NCBI GenBank assembly: GCA_020719945.1
Contig: DYPL01000008.1
Coordinates: 1-59,143 of the forward strand
Direction: 5' to 3'
Origin: Turneriella parva
GTDB lineage: Bacteria > Spirochaetota > Leptospiria > Turneriellales > Turneriellaceae
DNA length: 59,143 bases
The notes under the pieces are model-generated. The model was not told where the DNA came from, made no database searches, and saw only the letters and a list, made by a program, of their open reading frames with translations. Every line of letters begins with the position of its first letter. Position 1 is the first letter of the stretch. Both the position numbers and the translations under genes were made by a program. Shown one piece after another: positions 11,315 to 20,685 of this stretch.

Positions 11315-12234
11315 TTCCAGTTCCTCGCTGAGAGAATTTTTTGAGAATGTTCAGAGAGCATACAAACATCGCGTGTCTGCTGAAGTTTCCAGGCCTCGGC
11401 AGGCGGAAGACCCCAGCGCACGAGAAGCGAAAAGTCGGGAACCGTCGCGGGAGGTTTTGTCCGCACAGGTTTCACACTCTTATCTTTCCGGGCATTGGTT
11501 GCTGGATCTGTTTTCTTTGGAACCGATTCTGCAGATATCTGGTTGGGCCTTTGGAAGGAATAGCTAAGCTCTATCCCTGCATAGGCGGTAGAATCGGCAG
11601 GCAGAAGATATTCAATCCCCGCAGACAATCTACCGGCTAATCGATAACCGCCGCTAATGCCCATTCCAGCTTCTACAGGAAAAGAGATAATCCCAGCGTA
11701 AAAACCAAGCGGATGCTGGTAACAGGTAGAAAGTCGAATCCGGGTCTCTTCGGAATACAGCATACGAGAGGACAGCAAAAATGGGGATCCGGGGATTTGT
11801 ACCAATAAGCGGATTTCGGAACTTCCCAGTGAGTTCCAAAAAATGCGTGCGCTGGCGATCTCATTGTGATAGCCAAAGCCAATCCATGCGGATAGATCTG
11901 TTCTATCGTAGCCAATCTCTGGAAGCTCCGTTGCCTGGTACAATACGCCAGGAAAGAACTCATACTGTTTCCATGTGAAAGATGGAGCGACTCCGATCGC
12001 GTAGGATTCGTACAGGCTTCGATAACTTTCTTCCGACAATTGAACGTATCCTCCCGGAACAAACGAATTCCATTGCAATGGTAGAGAGTAGTGACTTTCG
12101 ATTATTTTTTCTGAAACCCCCGGCCCTTCCTGGGGAGCATTGGAATAGATTCTCAGTGAATCGCGAACAAGATCCTGTCCTTTCGTAAGGGTTGCAGAAA
12201 TGAAAAAAATCATGAGCAGAATTGTCTTTTTCAT
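11299..12234 (-). CDS. Exported beta-rich protein of unknown function
   Basis: It is 311 residues with a clear signal peptide (KKTILLMIFFISATLTKGQ). Residues about 55–235 are strand-rich with repeated Gly/Tyr patterns (GISGGYRLAGRLSAGIEYLL), as in a small outer-membrane barrel. A charged, proline-rich linker (about 240–265) leads to a compact tail with two cysteines. It overlaps both neighbours (4 bases with the 204-residue gene, 16 with the 393-residue gene), so the three form one translation-coupled unit. No homologous family is recognised. Confidence 0.6.
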   Translation of the reverse strand: MKKTILLMIFFISATLTKGQDLVRDSLRIYSNAPQEGPGVSEKIIESHYSLPLQWNSFVPGGYVQLSEESYRSLYESYAIGVAPSFTWKQYEFFPGVLYQATELPEIGYDRTDLSAWIGFGYHNEIASARIFWNSLGSSEIRLLVQIPGSPFLLSSRMLYSEETRIRLSTCYQHPLGFYAGIISFPVEAGMGISGGYRLAGRLSAGIEYLLPADSTAYAGIELSYSFQRPNQISAESVPKKTDPATNARKDKSVKPVRTKPPATVPDFSLLVRWGLPPAEAWKLQQTRDVCMLSEHSQKILSARNWKCYRN

Positions 12235-12845
12235 GGCACACTCCAGAAGAGGAGAAATTGACCATTCTCACGGTGAATAAAATACAATCCCGGCCTCAAA
12301 GAGAGAATTTCCTCTTCTGGCATCGATTGCCCAAGAATACGCCCGTATTTATCGGTCACGACATAGCGGGAAGCCTGGAGGTTAGCCTTCTGTAAACTCG
12401 ACCGCGTGTACACGGTCTGCGCGGCAGAATTTTCCGGCTCAGGATCTTCTTCTCCACTCCAGAAGTAATCGTCCGCTGAGTGCGGAAAAAAGTTGATTCG
12501 GCTGCTTCGCAAAACGAGTTGAAACAGGCTTGCCGGCATCCCGGATACACAATCTCCGCTCCAAAGGTCTGCTTCTCTCGCAGAAGAAAGCACTGACGAA
12601 TCCGAAATAGAACCGTAACAGACAAAGGATACGAGGTAACCGTCCCGCTTTAGCAAAACGTAATCCCCCGCAGGATTGAGAGGCAGATTGGGCGGGATGC
12701 TGTTAAAGCTGGCGACACCGCCGGAACTGTACACGGTATAACTGCCCGGCTCGGAGACCGTTAAGGTTTCCGAATCGGGTATGACGGAAAGGATGTCTGC
12801 TGCCGCAAGGGGCAGAGAAATCAGCAGTATTATTATATGTTTCAC
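12231..12845 (-). CDS. Exported protein with lamin-tail-like and T9SS-like C-terminal segments
   Basis: The 204-residue protein has a signal peptide (KHIIILLISLPLAAA). Residues about 45–80 (PLNPAGDYVLLKRDGYLVSF) resemble the end of a lamin-tail (LTD) domain. The last ~47 residues (YVVTDKYGRILGQ … LSLRPGLYFIHRENGQ) follow the D-x2-G-R … L-x2-G-x-Y spacing of type A Type IX secretion sorting domains. Both similarities are my reading by eye and need profile searches. It lies 16 bases after the stop of the large TPR gene and overlaps the next gene by 4 bases. Confidence 0.55.
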   Translation of the reverse strand: MKHIIILLISLPLAAADILSVIPDSETLTVSEPGSYTVYSSGGVASFNSIPPNLPLNPAGDYVLLKRDGYLVSFVCYGSISDSSVLSSAREADLWSGDCVSGMPASLFQLVLRSSRINFFPHSADDYFWSGEEDPEPENSAAQTVYTRSSLQKANLQASRYVVTDKYGRILGQSMPEEEILSLRPGLYFIHRENGQFLLFWSVP

Positions 12846-12861
12846 ATATTATAATACCGGA

Positions 12862-15741
12862 TCAATTTTCAATTGTTTCGATTTCTTCGATTTTTTTTAT
12901 AAAAAGACTCTGAGGAAACTCTGTTTTCAGTTTGTTTTTCATCCTGTCGCCATCCAAAGTCCTTTTTAATTTATAAAATGTATAGGCAGAATAATAGATT
13001 GCCTTCTCGTACAGATCGCTCCTGTCAGAAGCTGTGTATACAAGGCGTGCAAATTCTCTCTGGGCTTTCTCGTAATCTTCCATCTCCAGATAGAGTTCTC
13101 CGGTTTTTAGCATGGCATCTTTTTGCAGTGGATGTTCGGCTGCCGCCACTTGGAGGTAATAATCGAGAGCCTGTTCCCGGTTCCCCAGTCCTGAATACGC
13201 AGCCGCGATGGAAAATCTGGCTTCAGCAGAAAAAGACGGATTGGAACGCAAGGGGAGTAACGTTTCAACGGCGGCTTTATAGTCGCCTGTTTCTGTGAGT
13301 GCTTTTCCTCGAAATAACTGTACCTGTTGTCTCACATAGTCATCATCTACCGCGTTTTTATATTCTTCGGTCACGAAAATGGCAGAGGCAAAATCCCTGG
13401 TCATAAGTAACAACTGAAGATATTGGAGGAGCGCCTCACCTTTCCACGCTGCATCGCTTTTTTTCCCCGACGCCAGCATAGTGCGATAAATTCCCGTAGC
13501 AGTTGTAATATCTCCCTTTTCGGCAAGCATGGAAGCACGGGAAAGCTCCAGTTCTCCTCGTCCCGTATCCGGTACGATGCCTTCCATTTGTTTTAATATT
13601 TCCGATGCTTTCTCATATTGTTTTTGGCGTCGGTAAGCATCGGAGAGCTCACGGAGAATCTCAATTCGGTAAGACGAACCAGGGCGGCTGGCAGTTAATT
13701 GTTCGTAGACAGTATTTGCTTCTTCCATGCGGTTCATCTCTATGTACGAACCCGCCAGGATAAAGTGGGCTTCCTCTGCGTCGTCTCCCTGGGGATACAG
13801 TGAAAGATACCGGACTGAGGAAGCAGCGGCATTTTCAAATTTTTTCGCTCCGGAATCCATGCGGGCGATATCCATCACAGCTCTGGCATGGAAGATACCG
13901 TTTGCCGTAGAATCGTCTGTAATTGCCTGAAGAAGAGATCTGGCAGCTTCTGTCTCTCCCAGTCTGTAATGAGACCATGCCTGAAAATATCGGGCTTCCT
14001 GGATGCGCTTTCCTTCGGGAAAATCGTATCTGTAATGCATAAACCCTGCAAGGGACTTGTCGTAATTGCGGTTTCTATAATCAATCCAGGCAAGCTGAAA
14101 ACTCGCCTCCTGTGCCTCTTCCGGAAACTGTTCCTTTTTCTGAATCACGGCCTTGTATTCTGAGACGGCTTTGTCAAATCTCTGCAGATTGTATTCTGCA
14201 GATGCCAAGGCCATGCGTACCTGTATGATGCGTGTGTCCGTATTGGCAGTCTTAAATAGACTCCGGAATTGATCTGCGGAACGGGCATATTGTTTCATCT
14301 CAAAATAGGTCCAGCCTATCCCCATAGCGGCCTCAAAGGAACGCGCATGCGAGGGATAAAAACGAATCACTTTCTGGTAATTCTGGAGAGCGGAATCAAA
14401 ATCCGATGAATAATAATCTATCTCGCCTGCAAGATAATAGGCATCGGCGCGGAAAGGTGACGATGGAAATATTTTATGCAGTAGGTTTAAGCTCTGCTTT
14501 GCCTTGTTCGTCAATCCGGATCGATACAGCGACTGTGCATGCAGATAGGTCAGCTCGGCTTCGTCAGAATCCCCAGCTTTTGTCTGGGACAGGGCCGTCT
14601 CGTATACTTCCGCAGATTCTTCGTAACGTTTTAAGTTATACAACAAAGACGCTTTTTTAGAAAGGATTACCTGTTTTTCGCGGTTATCTTTTTGAACCTT
14701 CAATACCTGGTCGTACAGTTTCAGGATATCCTCTGCCCTGTTTTGTTTTGTCAAAATTTCTGCGAGAAGATCTGCTGCCGACGGGATGACAGATGCTTCT
14801 CCCGGCGCCGAAAAAACATTTCGCAGTGCTGTTTCTGCTTCGGATGGCCGACCAGCCGCGTATTCAATCTGTCCAATCCGAAAATAGACTTCCCTGCGTT
14901 GCGGATAGTCCAGATAGTCGTTTTCAATGCGCCGAAGATATTGCAGAGAGCTGGCAGAATCTTCGATCCGGGAAGCGCTTAAAGCGGCAAAGTACAGTGC
15001 TTCGGGGGCGTGGACAGAATCCGGGTAGGTCTCTGCTAATTCGGCAAACCGGTCTTTTGCGCTGGAAAAATTTCCCTCTGCGTATTCGCAGCGGGCAAAC
15101 CAGAAAGCAGCGGCATCCGAAAGCATGGCTGTATCGGCCCCTGCTATAAGGATTTCAAATTCTTTTTTAGCTTTTGGATAATCCTGGAGATTATACCATG
15201 CTATACCAAGCTGAAGACGCAAAGAAGCAATATTTTCAGCAGAGGGGTATTCCCGAATGGCTCTTTCAAAATCGGCTGTTGCCATATCATATTTCTTTTG
15301 CTCAAGATAGATGTACCCGCTCGAATGTAAAGCACGGGGAGCAAGCGAATGCTCGGGATATTCGCGCACAAAATTGTGATGCATCTGCAATGCCTGCGGA
15401 AGCTTGCCGCTGTAATAATGCGATTCTGCAATATAAAACTCCGCATTGGGAGCAAAAGGAGAATCTGGATAATCCCTGCCAAGCAGATTCAATTCAAAAA
15501 TTGCAGCAGGGTATTTGCCTTCGTAAAAATAGGTCAACCCGATATGGTAGGCAGAATCGTCTCCAAATTCTCCGAGAGGATCCTTGTGAACGATCTCCTG
15601 CAATAACAGTCTTGCCGTATAATAATCTTTTTCGTTAAAGGCAGACATGGCCGCCCGATAGGTCAGCCGCGCAGAAAAAGCCTGAGCATACAACAGAACA
15701 ACGGCAACGAGAAAGAGTAATATTTTTTTATATGGAATCAT
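12862..15741 (-). CDS. Large exported TPR protein
   Basis: This protein of 959 residues starts with a signal peptide (KKILLFLVAVVLLYAQAFSA) and otherwise consists of about 20 tetratricopeptide units in tandem. Typical ones read YHIGLTYFYEGKYPAAIFEL or AYYLAGEIDYYSSDFDSALQ. Some resemble the YbgF/BamD outer-membrane-lipoprotein type (YPDSPFAPNAEFYIAESHYY). There is no lipobox, so it is probably soluble in the periplasm or surface-associated. It would act as a protein–protein scaffold. It lies 37 bases after hslU and 16 before the secreted-protein trio, whose products are possible partners. Confidence 0.8.
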   Translation of the reverse strand: MIPYKKILLFLVAVVLLYAQAFSARLTYRAAMSAFNEKDYYTARLLLQEIVHKDPLGEFGDDSAYHIGLTYFYEGKYPAAIFELNLLGRDYPDSPFAPNAEFYIAESHYYSGKLPQALQMHHNFVREYPEHSLAPRALHSSGYIYLEQKKYDMATADFERAIREYPSAENIASLRLQLGIAWYNLQDYPKAKKEFEILIAGADTAMLSDAAAFWFARCEYAEGNFSSAKDRFAELAETYPDSVHAPEALYFAALSASRIEDSASSLQYLRRIENDYLDYPQRREVYFRIGQIEYAAGRPSEAETALRNVFSAPGEASVIPSAADLLAEILTKQNRAEDILKLYDQVLKVQKDNREKQVILSKKASLLYNLKRYEESAEVYETALSQTKAGDSDEAELTYLHAQSLYRSGLTNKAKQSLNLLHKIFPSSPFRADAYYLAGEIDYYSSDFDSALQNYQKVIRFYPSHARSFEAAMGIGWTYFEMKQYARSADQFRSLFKTANTDTRIIQVRMALASAEYNLQRFDKAVSEYKAVIQKKEQFPEEAQEASFQLAWIDYRNRNYDKSLAGFMHYRYDFPEGKRIQEARYFQAWSHYRLGETEAARSLLQAITDDSTANGIFHARAVMDIARMDSGAKKFENAAASSVRYLSLYPQGDDAEEAHFILAGSYIEMNRMEEANTVYEQLTASRPGSSYRIEILRELSDAYRRQKQYEKASEILKQMEGIVPDTGRGELELSRASMLAEKGDITTATGIYRTMLASGKKSDAAWKGEALLQYLQLLLMTRDFASAIFVTEEYKNAVDDDYVRQQVQLFRGKALTETGDYKAAVETLLPLRSNPSFSAEARFSIAAAYSGLGNREQALDYYLQVAAAEHPLQKDAMLKTGELYLEMEDYEKAQREFARLVYTASDRSDLYEKAIYYSAYTFYKLKRTLDGDRMKNKLKTEFPQSLFIKKIEEIETIEN

Positions 15742-15778
15742 AGATTATCCTCCGGGCACACTGTCAGGATGAAGAAAG

Positions 15779-17116
15779 TTACAAAATATAACGCGAGAGA
15801 TCCCGGTTCTCCACGATCGAGGCAAGTTTATTTTGCACAAATGCTCTGTCCACCTTAACTGTATCCATCCTGAATTTTTCGGGCTCAAAAGAAATGTCTT
15901 CGAGCAGTTTCTCCATGATGGTATGAAGACGGCGCGCCCCAATATTTTCATTCTGGTCGTTCATTTTTTCTGCAATTTCTGCTATGGTATCAATTCCGTC
16001 TTTGCTGTATTCAAGAACAATTCCTTCCGTAGAAAGAAGAGCCTGGTACTGTACTGTGAGAGCGTTGCGGGGGCTCGTAAGAATCGTAATAAAATCTTCT
16101 TTGCCGAGTGAATTGAGTTCTACGCGGATTGGAAATCTTCCCTGGAGTTCTGGAATTAAATCCTGCACGGAAGCAACGTGAAAAGCACCCGCTGCAATAA
16201 AAAGAACGTGATCGGTTTTGACCTGGCCAAAACGCGTATTGACGGTAGAGCCTTCTACGAGAGGCAGTATGTCTCTCTGTACCCCTTCTCGCGAAACCTC
16301 ACCCGATCCACGAGAAGATCTACTGGCAATTTTATCTATCTCATCGATAAAAATAATTCCCTGTTGCTCTGCCCGTTCTACGGCTTCCATGCGAATTTTT
16401 TCGGAGTCTACCAAATCATTAGTTTCTTTTTCGAGAAGAATTTTTCTTGCCATGGAAACGGGCAGGCGTTTGTTTTCTCTTTTTTTAGGGAGCATATCGC
16501 CCAAAATGGACTGCATCTGCTGCTCAAATTCTTCCATTCCCGGAGCGGCCATTACCTGCATTACAGGTTCGCGCGTCGGGGCAGGAATTTCTACTTCGCG
16601 ATCTTCCATTTCACCCGCCTGCAGTTTGCGACGAAACAATTCCCGAATTTCGTCCTCGGCAGTATCTTTTTCTCCCGGAGAAAACAGAAGATCGAGAAGC
16701 TTCTCTTCTACTTTTTTTTCGGCCTGTTCCTTCACCCGCTCTTCATGTTCGCTGCGAACAATCTTAATGGAAGTCATGACGAGATCACGTATCATGCTTT
16801 CTACGTCGCGCCCCACATAGCCCACTTCTGTATATTTGGTTGCCTCTACTTTTACAAACGGAGCGTTGACGAGTTTGGATAGGCGCCTAGCGATTTCCGT
16901 TTTGCCCACTCCGGTAGGACCCATCATGATGATATTTTTGGGATGAATTTCTTCCCGCAGCGGATCTTCTCCGAGAGCAAGCCGCCTCGATCGATTCCGC
17001 AGGGCAATCGCTACTGCTTTTTTCGCTTCTTTCTGGCCAATAATAAACTGATCGAGATAGGTTACAATTTCCGCTGGCGTCAGCTGACCAGCCAGTTCTT
17101 CTTTTTCTTTAGACAT
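15779..17116 (-). CDS. hslU: HslU ATPase subunit of the HslUV protease
   Basis: AAA+ unfoldase that feeds substrates into the HslV peptidase. The Walker A motif GPTGVGKT is at residues 66–73 and Walker B GIIFIDEI at 253–260. The HslU-specific I-domain lies between them (about 110–245, rich in charged residues). The C-terminal tail ends in SRYIL, the segment that docks into HslV and activates it. The 445-residue length is typical. It begins directly after the hslV stop, with no gap. Confidence 0.97.
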   Translation of the reverse strand: MSKEKEELAGQLTPAEIVTYLDQFIIGQKEAKKAVAIALRNRSRRLALGEDPLREEIHPKNIIMMGPTGVGKTEIARRLSKLVNAPFVKVEATKYTEVGYVGRDVESMIRDLVMTSIKIVRSEHEERVKEQAEKKVEEKLLDLLFSPGEKDTAEDEIRELFRRKLQAGEMEDREVEIPAPTREPVMQVMAAPGMEEFEQQMQSILGDMLPKKRENKRLPVSMARKILLEKETNDLVDSEKIRMEAVERAEQQGIIFIDEIDKIASRSSRGSGEVSREGVQRDILPLVEGSTVNTRFGQVKTDHVLFIAAGAFHVASVQDLIPELQGRFPIRVELNSLGKEDFITILTSPRNALTVQYQALLSTEGIVLEYSKDGIDTIAEIAEKMNDQNENIGARRLHTIMEKLLEDISFEPEKFRMDTVKVDRAFVQNKLASIVENRDLSRYIL

Positions 17117-17656
17117 TTATACCTCTTCAAGAGTAATGGAATGATTGGTGTATACGCAAACATCGGCGGCAATATTCAGGGATTCCAGAGCAATTTCGGA
17201 AACCGATAGACTGGAATGTTTCACGAGAGCGCGCGCCGCCGAAAGAGCATAATTGCCGCCGGAACCAATGGCTGCAATTCCGTCCTCTGGTTCTATGACA
17301 TCTCCAGTACCGGTAAGCAGGAGAACCTTTTTTCCATCCGTTACTATCATCATGGCCTCGAGGCGCCGCAACATGCGGTCGGTGCGCCAGTCCTTGGCAA
17401 GTTCTACCGCTGCTCTCTGTAAAATGCCGCCAAATGCCTGGAGCTTTTCTTCAAATTTTTCGAGAAGAGTGAGAGCATCTGCGGTCGCTCCTGCAAATCC
17501 CGCGATAATTTTGCCGCCAAAGATCCGGCGAACCTTGACTGCGTTGCCTTTCATAATGGTTTGTCCCAACGATACCTGGCCGTCTCCTGCCATGGCTGCT
17601 TTACCATCCCGTAGAATACACAGGATTGTTGTCGATCTCCATTGTTGGTCATTCAT
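17117..17656 (-). CDS. hslV: HslV peptidase subunit of the HslUV protease
   Basis: Proteasome-beta-like threonine peptidase, 179 residues. The N-terminus [18 protein letters not shown] places the catalytic threonine at residue 9 after a short 8-residue propeptide, and [22 protein letters not shown] matches the family. A GGGAGA site stands 5 bases before the ATG. It overlaps the xerC 3′ end by 8 bases and abuts hslU, giving the common xerC-hslV-hslU order. Confidence 0.97.
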   Translation of the reverse strand: MNDQQWRSTTILCILRDGKAAMAGDGQVSLGQTIMKGNAVKVRRIFGGKIIAGFAGATADALTLLEKFEEKLQAFGGILQRAAVELAKDWRTDRMLRRLEAMMIVTDGKKVLLLTGTGDVIEPEDGIAAIGSGGNYALSAARALVKHSSLSVSEIALESLNIAADVCVYTNHSITLEEV

Positions 17657-18536
17657 ACTGTTCTCCCTTTTTTATCGCATGCGGATGAGCTTTTCGGTAC
17701 ACATCCCGCAGACGGTCTTTGGCTACATGTGTATAAATCTGCGTAGTAGATATACTCGAATGACCCAGTAATTCCTGCACATGTCGTATGTCCGCTCCTT
17801 CGTTAAGCATATCGGTTGCAAAAGAATGGCGCATGCTGTGGACTTTCACATTGGGACGCATTCCGGAAAGCAGCGATCGTTTTTGAAGGATATACAAAGC
17901 CCCCCGGCGGGAAAGAGTTCCTCCCCGAAGATTAATAAACAAATGCTCTTTCTCTGGAAATCGGGCTCTTTTCTGGAGTATATACTCTAATATTCTTTGC
18001 CTCGCAGCTGCGCCAATAAATGCAATGCGCTCTTTCTTTCCCTTTCCGCTCAATTTAACGGATTCGGATATGGCTCCGGCCTGAAAAATATCGCGTTCAA
18101 AAAGTGAAAGAGCTTCGCTGACCCGTGCTCCGGTTGAATATAAAAATTCGAGGAACGCCATGTCCCGCATCTGTAAAAATGAATTCTGGCCCGTATCATT
18201 TTCGAGTAAATGCTCCATTTCAATGGGTTTAATAATTTCGGGCAGCTTTTTAGAAAAGCCGCGTATTTTCGTTGATTCTACAGGGCTTTCCTGGCCCGTC
18301 TGTATTTCCTTGTACCGATAATAACTTTTAATGACCGACAATTTTCTTGCCTGGCTGCGCCGGTTCAGGGCAGGCTCAAAGGCAGACAGAAATGCGTACA
18401 CCGTTTTGGAATTCACCGTTTGAAGATTTTCTGATTCCAAAAATTGAAACCATTGCTCAAGATCCTTGCCGTAGGCGTCTATGGTGTGGATGGAATAGCC
18501 TTTTTCCACTGATAGGTGTTCCATAAAGTCATTCAT
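17649..18536 (-). CDS. xerC: Tyrosine recombinase XerC
   Basis: Site-specific recombinase that resolves chromosome dimers. From the ATG at 18536 it is 295 residues, the family norm, and this start has GAGGAAG about 9 bases upstream. An upstream extension of 17 residues to 18587 would lie inside topA and is less likely. All catalytic residues are present: R138 (TGARVSEAL), K165 (SGKGKK), H233-x2-R236 (HSMRH), H259 (LGHSS) and nucleophile Y268 (QIYTHV). The N-terminal SAM-like core-binding domain spans about 1–85. Its setting between topA and hslV argues for the chromosomal Xer role rather than a mobile-element integrase. XerC versus XerD is not decided by the sequence. Confidence 0.92.
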   Translation of the reverse strand: MNDFMEHLSVEKGYSIHTIDAYGKDLEQWFQFLESENLQTVNSKTVYAFLSAFEPALNRRSQARKLSVIKSYYRYKEIQTGQESPVESTKIRGFSKKLPEIIKPIEMEHLLENDTGQNSFLQMRDMAFLEFLYSTGARVSEALSLFERDIFQAGAISESVKLSGKGKKERIAFIGAAARQRILEYILQKRARFPEKEHLFINLRGGTLSRRGALYILQKRSLLSGMRPNVKVHSMRHSFATDMLNEGADIRHVQELLGHSSISTTQIYTHVAKDRLRDVYRKAHPHAIKKGEQYE

Positions 18537-20685
18537 TTTTATTTTCTTCCTCGCTTGTTTCTTCCATGACATATTTACATTCCGCATTCTGGCAGGTCAT
18601 GGTAATACCGCTTTTGCGAACCTTCTGCCCCATGATGGAACCACATTTGGGACAGGTGCGCTCGGCAGGTTTATCCATCATGGAAAAATCGCAACCCGTG
18701 GTTGAATAGTTTTCACAGCCAAAAAAATCGCGCCCTTTTTTGGTCTTTTTGCGGATGACGTTTCCGCCGCACTGGGGACAAACTCCCAAAGGAATGCTTT
18801 CCGTATAGCGGCAGCCACCGACAAAATTGCTGCAACCAATGAAATACCCGTTTTTGCCGAGTTTTTTCAGCAGCTCATTTCCACACTGGGGGCATTTTCT
18901 ACCCATGGGTTCCCGGATCAGAAAGCTCTTATCTTCTATGGAAGATTCCGCTTTTTTTACCTCCTCTGCAAACGGGTTATAGAATACTGAAAGCATTTCG
19001 CGCCAGTCCTGGTTTCCGTTTTCTACTTCATCCAGTTTTTTTTCCATGCCGGCTGTAAATTCCAGATCGACAATGTCTGGAAAATTTTCTGCCATAACGG
19101 CGTTGATCACTCTTCCGAGAGGTGAAGCTTTTAACTGGCGGCCTTTTCGTTCAATGTAAGATCGTTTGTCTAACGTGGCAATAGTTGGCACATACGTCGC
19201 AGGGCGCCCAATACCTTCTTCTTCCATTTTACGGATCAGGGAGGCCTCGGTATAGCGAGGAGGTGGTTGGGTAAACTTACGCGTAGAAATCAGTTTCCCG
19301 GACTTCAATGCCTGTCCTTCTTCGAACGATGGAACAAATTTCTCTTTTTCGTCTCCAATGGGAAATACCTCGCGAAAGCCAGCATATTTTACATGAGAGG
19401 ATGTATATCTGAAAATATAGTTTTTTCCATTTGATGTTCCGGTTATTTCCAGTTTTGTCTGTTCGTCAATTCCTGATTTCATTTGTGAAGCAACAAATCT
19501 TCTCCAGATCAGGGAGTATATTTTGTACTGATCTTTTGTAAGAAATGGCTCCATTTTTACGGGCGTTCTACTGACATCGGTTACGCGGATTGCCTCATGG
19601 GCATCCTGCACCTGTTTCTGTTTTTTAAAATAGTGCTGTGGCTCATCAGGAAGATGCTCTTTTCCATATACTTTCTCGATATATCCGCGCGCCATGGCAA
19701 GGCCTGCATCGGATATACGTGTGGAATCCGTTCTCATGTAGGTAATGAGACCCACGACCTGTCCGCTGCCTATATCTACCCCTTCATACAGAGTCTGGGC
19801 AACCGACATTGTTTTTTGCGCCCGGAAAGCGAGCCGCGTAGATGCATCCTGCTGCAACCGGGATGTTATATAGGGAGCCGGAGGCATGATTTTTCTTTCT
19901 GTAGATTTTCGCTCACTCACCACATACGTGGCAGAGGATAGAGCCTTCTGTAGCAGTTCTGCTTCGACAGCGGAAGATATGTCGGCCTTGTTGCCATCTA
20001 TCGATGCAAGTCTGAACAGAGCCGTTGCATCTTTGGCACTTCCTCCTTCCTTGTTAAAGGGAAGGTCAAACTCCCAGAATTCTTTTGGCACAAAAGCGTC
20101 TATTTCGTTTTCTCTGTCTGCGATGATTTTCAGAGCGGCGGATTGAACGCGGCCCGCTGAAAATCTTTTGCTACCAAACTTTGTCTGGAGAACAGGAGAA
20201 ATACTGTAACCAACGAGCCTGTCGAGAATACGGCGTGCCTGCTGGGAGTTAACCCGCAGTGAGTTTACCTCGCGAGGATGGAGCAATGCGTTTTGCACCG
20301 CTTCACGCGTGATTTCATTAAACTCAATACGACGGATATTGGAATTAACCTCTTCAAACACTCTTTCGAGATGCCAGCTGATTGCCTCGCCCTCTCGGTC
20401 GGGGTCGGTTGCAAGAAGAATCGCAGATGCCTTTTTGGCACTCTTTTTGAGATCCCCAAGAATTTTTCCCTTGCCGCGTATGGTAATATAGCGCGGTTCA
20501 AACCCCTGGCCAATATCCACTCCAAGCGAGCTTTTCGGTAAATCGATCAGGTGCCCCTTAGACGATTGCACCTCGTAACCGGAGCCAAGGAAGCCAGACA
20601 GAGTTCGTATTTTGGCGGGTGACTCTACGATAACGAGGATTTTCTTTTCTTGCTTAACCGCCGGTACTTTCTTCTTTTCTGCCAT
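18529..20685 (-). CDS. topA: DNA topoisomerase I
   Basis: Type IA topoisomerase that relaxes negative supercoils, 718 residues. The TOPRIM domain opens with KKILVIVESPAKI and includes the acidic TDPDREGEAI motif. The active-site tyrosine lies in GLITYMRTDSTRISD. Three four-cysteine zinc-ribbon modules fill the last ~115 residues (CPQCGNELLK…, CPQCGGNVIR…, CPKCGSIMGQ…). The start is supported by GAGAGG before the ATG, even though it overlaps the preceding gene by 32 bases. Downstream it overlaps the xerC start by 8 bases. Confidence 0.96.
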   Translation of the reverse strand: MAEKKKVPAVKQEKKILVIVESPAKIRTLSGFLGSGYEVQSSKGHLIDLPKSSLGVDIGQGFEPRYITIRGKGKILGDLKKSAKKASAILLATDPDREGEAISWHLERVFEEVNSNIRRIEFNEITREAVQNALLHPREVNSLRVNSQQARRILDRLVGYSISPVLQTKFGSKRFSAGRVQSAALKIIADRENEIDAFVPKEFWEFDLPFNKEGGSAKDATALFRLASIDGNKADISSAVEAELLQKALSSATYVVSERKSTERKIMPPAPYITSRLQQDASTRLAFRAQKTMSVAQTLYEGVDIGSGQVVGLITYMRTDSTRISDAGLAMARGYIEKVYGKEHLPDEPQHYFKKQKQVQDAHEAIRVTDVSRTPVKMEPFLTKDQYKIYSLIWRRFVASQMKSGIDEQTKLEITGTSNGKNYIFRYTSSHVKYAGFREVFPIGDEKEKFVPSFEEGQALKSGKLISTRKFTQPPPRYTEASLIRKMEEEGIGRPATYVPTIATLDKRSYIERKGRQLKASPLGRVINAVMAENFPDIVDLEFTAGMEKKLDEVENGNQDWREMLSVFYNPFAEEVKKAESSIEDKSFLIREPMGRKCPQCGNELLKKLGKNGYFIGCSNFVGGCRYTESIPLGVCPQCGGNVIRKKTKKGRDFFGCENYSTTGCDFSMMDKPAERTCPKCGSIMGQKVRKSGITMTCQNAECKYVMEETSEEENKNE

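Noticed and set aside
15745-15951. 68-residue reverse-strand frame across the hslU 3′ end
   Set aside because: It is out of frame with hslU, has no start signal and no motif; the sequence is explained by hslU and the 37-base gap.
17649-18536. XerC as a mobile-element integrase
   Set aside because: It sits in the conserved topA-xerC-hslV-hslU order with overlaps, and no attachment repeats or phage genes are present.
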